Assembly: GCA_020723345.1 (NCBI GenBank)
Contig: DYJA01000034.1
Location: 1-58,183, forward strand
Length of the DNA: 58,183 bases
From: Candidatus Aquidulcis sp.
Lineage (GTDB): Bacteria > Chloroflexota > Anaerolineae > UBA4142
Reading direction: 5' to 3'
Numbering within the stretch: the stretch's first letter is position 1; each line of letters starts with the position of its first letter. The notes under the pieces were generated by a model. The model saw only the letters and a list, made by a program, of their open reading frames with translations, was not told the DNA's origin and did not search any database. Below are positions 55,512 to 58,183 of the stretch, piece after piece. The translations under genes and the position numbers were made by a program.

Positions 55512-56114
55512 CTAGCTGACTATCTTGTACCCGCGCCCGTGCACCGTCACAATCAACACCGGCTCTGCCGGATCGGGTTCGATCTTTTCGCGCAGACGCT
55601 TGACCAGACTTTCGATCTGATAGTCGTACACCGCGGCTTCGTATTCGGGCCACACGGCTTGCGCGATTTGTTGTTTGCCGATCGGCGCGCCGGCGTTTTG
55701 GTAGAGGAGATCGAAGAGGGCTTGTTCTTTCGGGGAAAGCGAAACGGGTTTGCGATTGACCCAGATTTCGCCGGTCTTGGCGTCGACGATGAGCCGCGGA
55801 AAATTCGCCGCGCGCAGTGTGGACTCTGGATCATGAAACGTCAAGACCGCGCTCGCGACGGTGATTTCGTCGCCATCGCGCAGCGGCTCCGGCGCGGCGA
55901 TGCGCCGACCGTTGAGAAATGTTCCATTCGCGCTGCCGAGATCGGAGAGCGTGGACGTTTCGCCGTCCCACGCGATTTGCGCGTGTCGTCGCGACGCGCG
56001 CGCGTCGGCGATGTAGACCGCGCATTTTTCGGAACGACCCAGCACAATCGGTTGATCGGCGAGTGGGAATTGGCGACCCGCCGCGTCTTGCAGGTACGGC
56101 GCGCGCGGGGTCAT
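55512..56114 (-). CDS. FHA domain-winged helix (OmpR-type) regulator
   Basis: The 200-residue protein has an FHA domain at about 5-95, with the phosphothreonine-binding residues GRS (26-28), SRRH (41-44) and NGTFLNG (63-69). A C-terminal OmpR/PhoB winged helix follows (KEQALFDLLYQNAG...VKRLREKIEPDP...VTVHGRGYKI). There is no receiver domain. The ATG at 56114 overlaps the kinase stop as ATGA. The natural reading is that the kinase's phosphothreonine binds the FHA domain and alters DNA binding. Confidence 0.9.
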   Translation of the reverse strand: MTPRAPYLQDAAGRQFPLADQPIVLGRSEKCAVYIADARASRRHAQIAWDGETSTLSDLGSANGTFLNGRRIAAPEPLRDGDEITVASAVLTFHDPESTLRAANFPRLIVDAKTGEIWVNRKPVSLSPKEQALFDLLYQNAGAPIGKQQIAQAVWPEYEAAVYDYQIESLVKRLREKIEPDPAEPVLIVTVHGRGYKIVS

Positions 56115-57763
56115 GGTTGATCCTTGTATGAAATGCGGAGCGCTGGGCGATTCGCCGGATCGGCTTGCTCGGTGAGGTAAACCCAGGACTGACACTCGCG
56201 TGGGCTGTCGTCGGAAAACATCAGCAACAAGCCGCCGCCGGCGCGCCCGCGTTTTTGCCATCCGACGATGGTTTGCGTCAGGTTCAGCGCGACGGATCCC
56301 GCATCGGGCAAAGTAACTCGATCAATCGGCGTCGAGTCGTAATCTACGCCAGTCGCCAAGCCCGGCGCGCTCCACGGCGAATTATAGGTCGCGGACGCGG
56401 GACGCCACGGCGTCGCCATCCGGAACGCGACGAGGCGACACGGCGCGGCAGTTTTCGCTTGCGTTTCGATCCGCAAGGTCAACGTCGCTGAAATGACATT
56501 TGCCTCCGGTGGCAGTTGCGCCGCGTTGATTCCGATCAAGACGCGGTCAGCGGGGCTTGCCCCGCGCAACTGCGCGCGCGCGACGGCTTGCCCCACTTCA
56601 TCCGGCTTGTCGGGATCGAGCCAGGTGTCCACGATGGCGTCCGCGCCTTCGAGGACGAGCGTGGTTGTTCCGGCTTCCAGCGTCGGCGTCAAGCGCGCGA
56701 GATAGCGTTGCGTGCGCCACGACGCGCTGAAGATGAACAGCACGAAACAGATGAGAATCGTCAGCACGATCAAGGCGATGCTTTGCCAGACAATCGCGCG
56801 GCGCGATAAATTCGACAGACGCGCGCGCAGACCGGCGAACACGGGATTGCGCGGCACAGGCGGCAGCGCGCGTTTTCCGCGTGACGAAGGATCGCTTGCC
56901 GCGCGGATCGCGGCGCCCATTTCTCCGGCAGTTTGGTAGCGCGCGTTTGGATCTTTGACGAGCGATTTGAGGATGACGCGTTCGATTGCGTCCGGCAAAT
57001 CGGGGCGCAGCGCACGCGGCGGCGGCAGCGGCGACGTGAGATGCTTGAGAATGATCGCGTACGGCGTGTCGGCGTCGAACGGCAAATGATTCGTGCAGAG
57101 TTGGTACAGCATCACGCCGAGCGCGTAAATGTCCGAGCGCGCGTCGCCGGGTTCGCCCTTGCCTTGCTCCGGCGACATGTACGCCGGAGTGCCAAGCGTG
57201 CCGCTGCCGCCGGTGATGATCGTCGCGTCGATCATTTTCGCGATGCCGAAATCGGTGAGCACCGGACGTCCGTCGTTCGTGATCAGCACGTTCGACGGTT
57301 TGATGTCGCGATGGACGACGCCGCGCGCGTGCGCGTAATCCAACGCGTCGGCGAGCGAACCGATGACGTGCGCCACTTCGTCGAGCGGCATGTACTCGTC
57401 GCGGGAACTCAGGTCGCGCAAGCGCGCTTTGAGCCCCACGCCGCTCAGGTACTCCATCACGATAAACGCGAGACCATTGTCGGCGTCGAAATCGTAAACG
57501 CGCACGCTGTGGGGATGTTCGAGCGCGGCGATGGCGCGCGCTTCGCGCCGGAAGCGCGCGGCGAATTCTTCGTCGCCGGTCAAATGGGGGTGCAAAATTT
57601 TGACCGCGACGTAGCGGTCGAGGTCGGGTTGGTACGCCTTGTACACTTGCGCCATCCCGCCCTGTCCGAGTTTTTCGATCAGGCGATATTTGCCGAGGGT
57701 CGCGCCGGTGAGGTCAGTCGGACTGCGGCTTAATCGTGACGCGTCGTCTTGCTGCTCAGCCAT
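56111..57763 (-). CDS. PknB-type Ser/Thr kinase with external DNRLRE-like domain
   Basis: The 550-residue protein has a kinase domain at about 26-290, with glycine loop KLGQGGMAQVY, Lys55 (VAVKIL), catalytic HRDIKPSN (151-158) and DFG at 171-173. A membrane span (IALIVLTILICFVLFIFSAS) follows. The exterior domain resembles DNRLRE proteins (ADAIVDTWLDPDKPDE, TYNSPWSAPG, VALNLTQTIVGWQ). It lacks PASTA repeats. It may sense a surface signal and phosphorylate its overlapping neighbour. CGGAG precedes ATG 57763. Confidence 0.93.
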   Translation of the reverse strand: MAEQQDDASRLSRSPTDLTGATLGKYRLIEKLGQGGMAQVYKAYQPDLDRYVAVKILHPHLTGDEEFAARFRREARAIAALEHPHSVRVYDFDADNGLAFIVMEYLSGVGLKARLRDLSSRDEYMPLDEVAHVIGSLADALDYAHARGVVHRDIKPSNVLITNDGRPVLTDFGIAKMIDATIITGGSGTLGTPAYMSPEQGKGEPGDARSDIYALGVMLYQLCTNHLPFDADTPYAIILKHLTSPLPPPRALRPDLPDAIERVILKSLVKDPNARYQTAGEMGAAIRAASDPSSRGKRALPPVPRNPVFAGLRARLSNLSRRAIVWQSIALIVLTILICFVLFIFSASWRTQRYLARLTPTLEAGTTTLVLEGADAIVDTWLDPDKPDEVGQAVARAQLRGASPADRVLIGINAAQLPPEANVISATLTLRIETQAKTAAPCRLVAFRMATPWRPASATYNSPWSAPGLATGVDYDSTPIDRVTLPDAGSVALNLTQTIVGWQKRGRAGGGLLLMFSDDSPRECQSWVYLTEQADPANRPALRISYKDQP

Positions 57764-57861
57764 CCGTTATCTCCGCACCGAGTCTGGCTAGAGTATACAC
57801 AAAGGCGCGGAAAATCGCAAGAAGAAAGAAAGCGTAGATAGGGTTTTGTGCAAGTCGCGGA

Positions 57862-58008
57862 CTGCCATTTCGAGACTACATACCGCCGCGCGGTATGTTC
57901 GCACTCAGAAACGCGCGTAGTTTGTAGTAAGCGACGCAGCGAAGTTCGCGGAGTCGCGTCTGCCAGCGGCAACGGCACTCCGCTCCGCTACGTGCCGGAC
58001 TACAAACG
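57862..58008. repeat. Long dispersed repeat, copy 2
   Basis: This block has CTGCCATTTCGAGACTACAT, AAACGCGCGTAGTTTGTAGT, GCGGAGTCGCG and CGGACTACAAACG in the same order as 49960-50119. The internal arms GTAGTTTGTAGT and ACTACAAAC can pair. Confidence 0.75.
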
Positions 58009-58057
58009 CAAGTTTCTGGGTAATTTTTCATGAACTTGCGTTCACCAGCGTTCCGAT

Positions 58058-58183
58058 GAAAATGTTGCGCGGGCGGTTCGCCCGTCGCAGCGCGAGCCAG
58101 CGGCTCGCGCAACCGTCCATTTTCAGGAGAAAATGTTGCGCGGGCGGTTCGCCCGTCGCAGCGCGAGCCAGCGGCTCGCGCAA
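58058..58183. repeat. Tandem repeat, 71-bp period, cut by window end
   Basis: The first unit is 58058-58128 and the second begins at 58129. Each carries two hairpins: GCGGGCG/CGCCCGT and GCGCGAGCC/GGCTCGCGC. The array may continue beyond the window. Confidence 0.8.

Larger units (their letters stand above)
57764..58183. other. Terminal non-coding region made of repeats
   Basis: No gene is supported in these 420 bases. They contain a long dispersed repeat (57862-58008) and a tandem repeat from 58058 to the window end. Confidence 0.7.

Overview
The window reads as a stretch of a high-GC bacterial chromosome, most likely Chloroflexota (Anaerolineae-like). This is inferred from several features: lipoproteins with long Pro/Thr linkers, a T-box leader, many kinds of short palindromic repeat, multi-PAS/GAF kinases, and a Ser/Thr kinase with a DNRLRE-type ectodomain. 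It holds about 50 protein genes, one tRNA-Leu(UAG) and one T-box leader. No rRNA, CRISPR array, integrase or transposase is visible. GC is high almost throughout. Exceptions that look more AT-rich are the toxin-antitoxin pair, a small gene next to an HNH remnant, a zinc-ribbon protein and the TPR part of a STAND ATPase.

Layout. 1-8.2 kb (+): MFS transporter, M50 site-2-type protease, SH3/PD40 lipoprotein, prephenate dehydrogenase, glycosyltransferase, Phd/PIN toxin-antitoxin pair, glycerate 2-kinase. 8.2-8.8 kb: small helical protein coupled to a truncated HNH nuclease. 8.8-14.8 kb (-): three-gene signalling unit (multi-PAS histidine kinase, CheY-like regulator, REC-PAS-GAF-GAF-HD-GYP protein). 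14.9-28.0 kb (-): DUF3592 protein, TldE/TldD pair, thioesterase, coiled-coil lipoprotein, FtsH, alpha/beta hydrolase, zinc ribbon, MBL hydrolase, PIG-L deacetylase, membrane protein, MFS exporter, phosphoribosyltransferase, bacterioferritin. 28.2-34.4 kb (+): tRNA-Leu, trigger factor, ClpP, ClpX, a AAA+ ATPase and a membrane protein. 34.5-38.8 kb (-): ValS preceded by two paralogous membrane proteins and a valine T-box. 38.9-46.2 kb (-): NUDIX protein, ASST-like propeller lipoprotein, membrane protein, SnoaL-GNAT fusion, orphan antitoxin-like protein, DUF4062-STAND-TPR ATPase. 46.3-57.8 kb (-): two Tat-lipoprotein amidohydrolases, a beta-lactamase-fold lipoprotein, two CARDB/Fn3 surface proteins, a 41-residue membrane protein, and an overlapping FHA-winged-helix regulator/Ser-Thr kinase pair.

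How the genes fit together. Proteostasis is strongly represented: trigger factor, ClpP, ClpX, FtsH, TldD/E and an M50 protease. Two signalling units stand out. One is the two-component set that probably ends in c-di-GMP hydrolysis; the other is the kinase-FHA pair that may link envelope sensing to transcription. Secreted lipoproteins form the envelope component.

The most unusual property is a dense set of hyphenated palindromes from several families. They repeatedly begin inside the stop codon of a gene, sit in-frame inside genes, or accompany duplication of a gene's 3' end (thioesterase, STAND ATPase). The other items most worth following are the valine T-box controlling an operon that starts with two membrane proteins, the STAND ATPase as a possible defence gene, and the 41-residue membrane protein.
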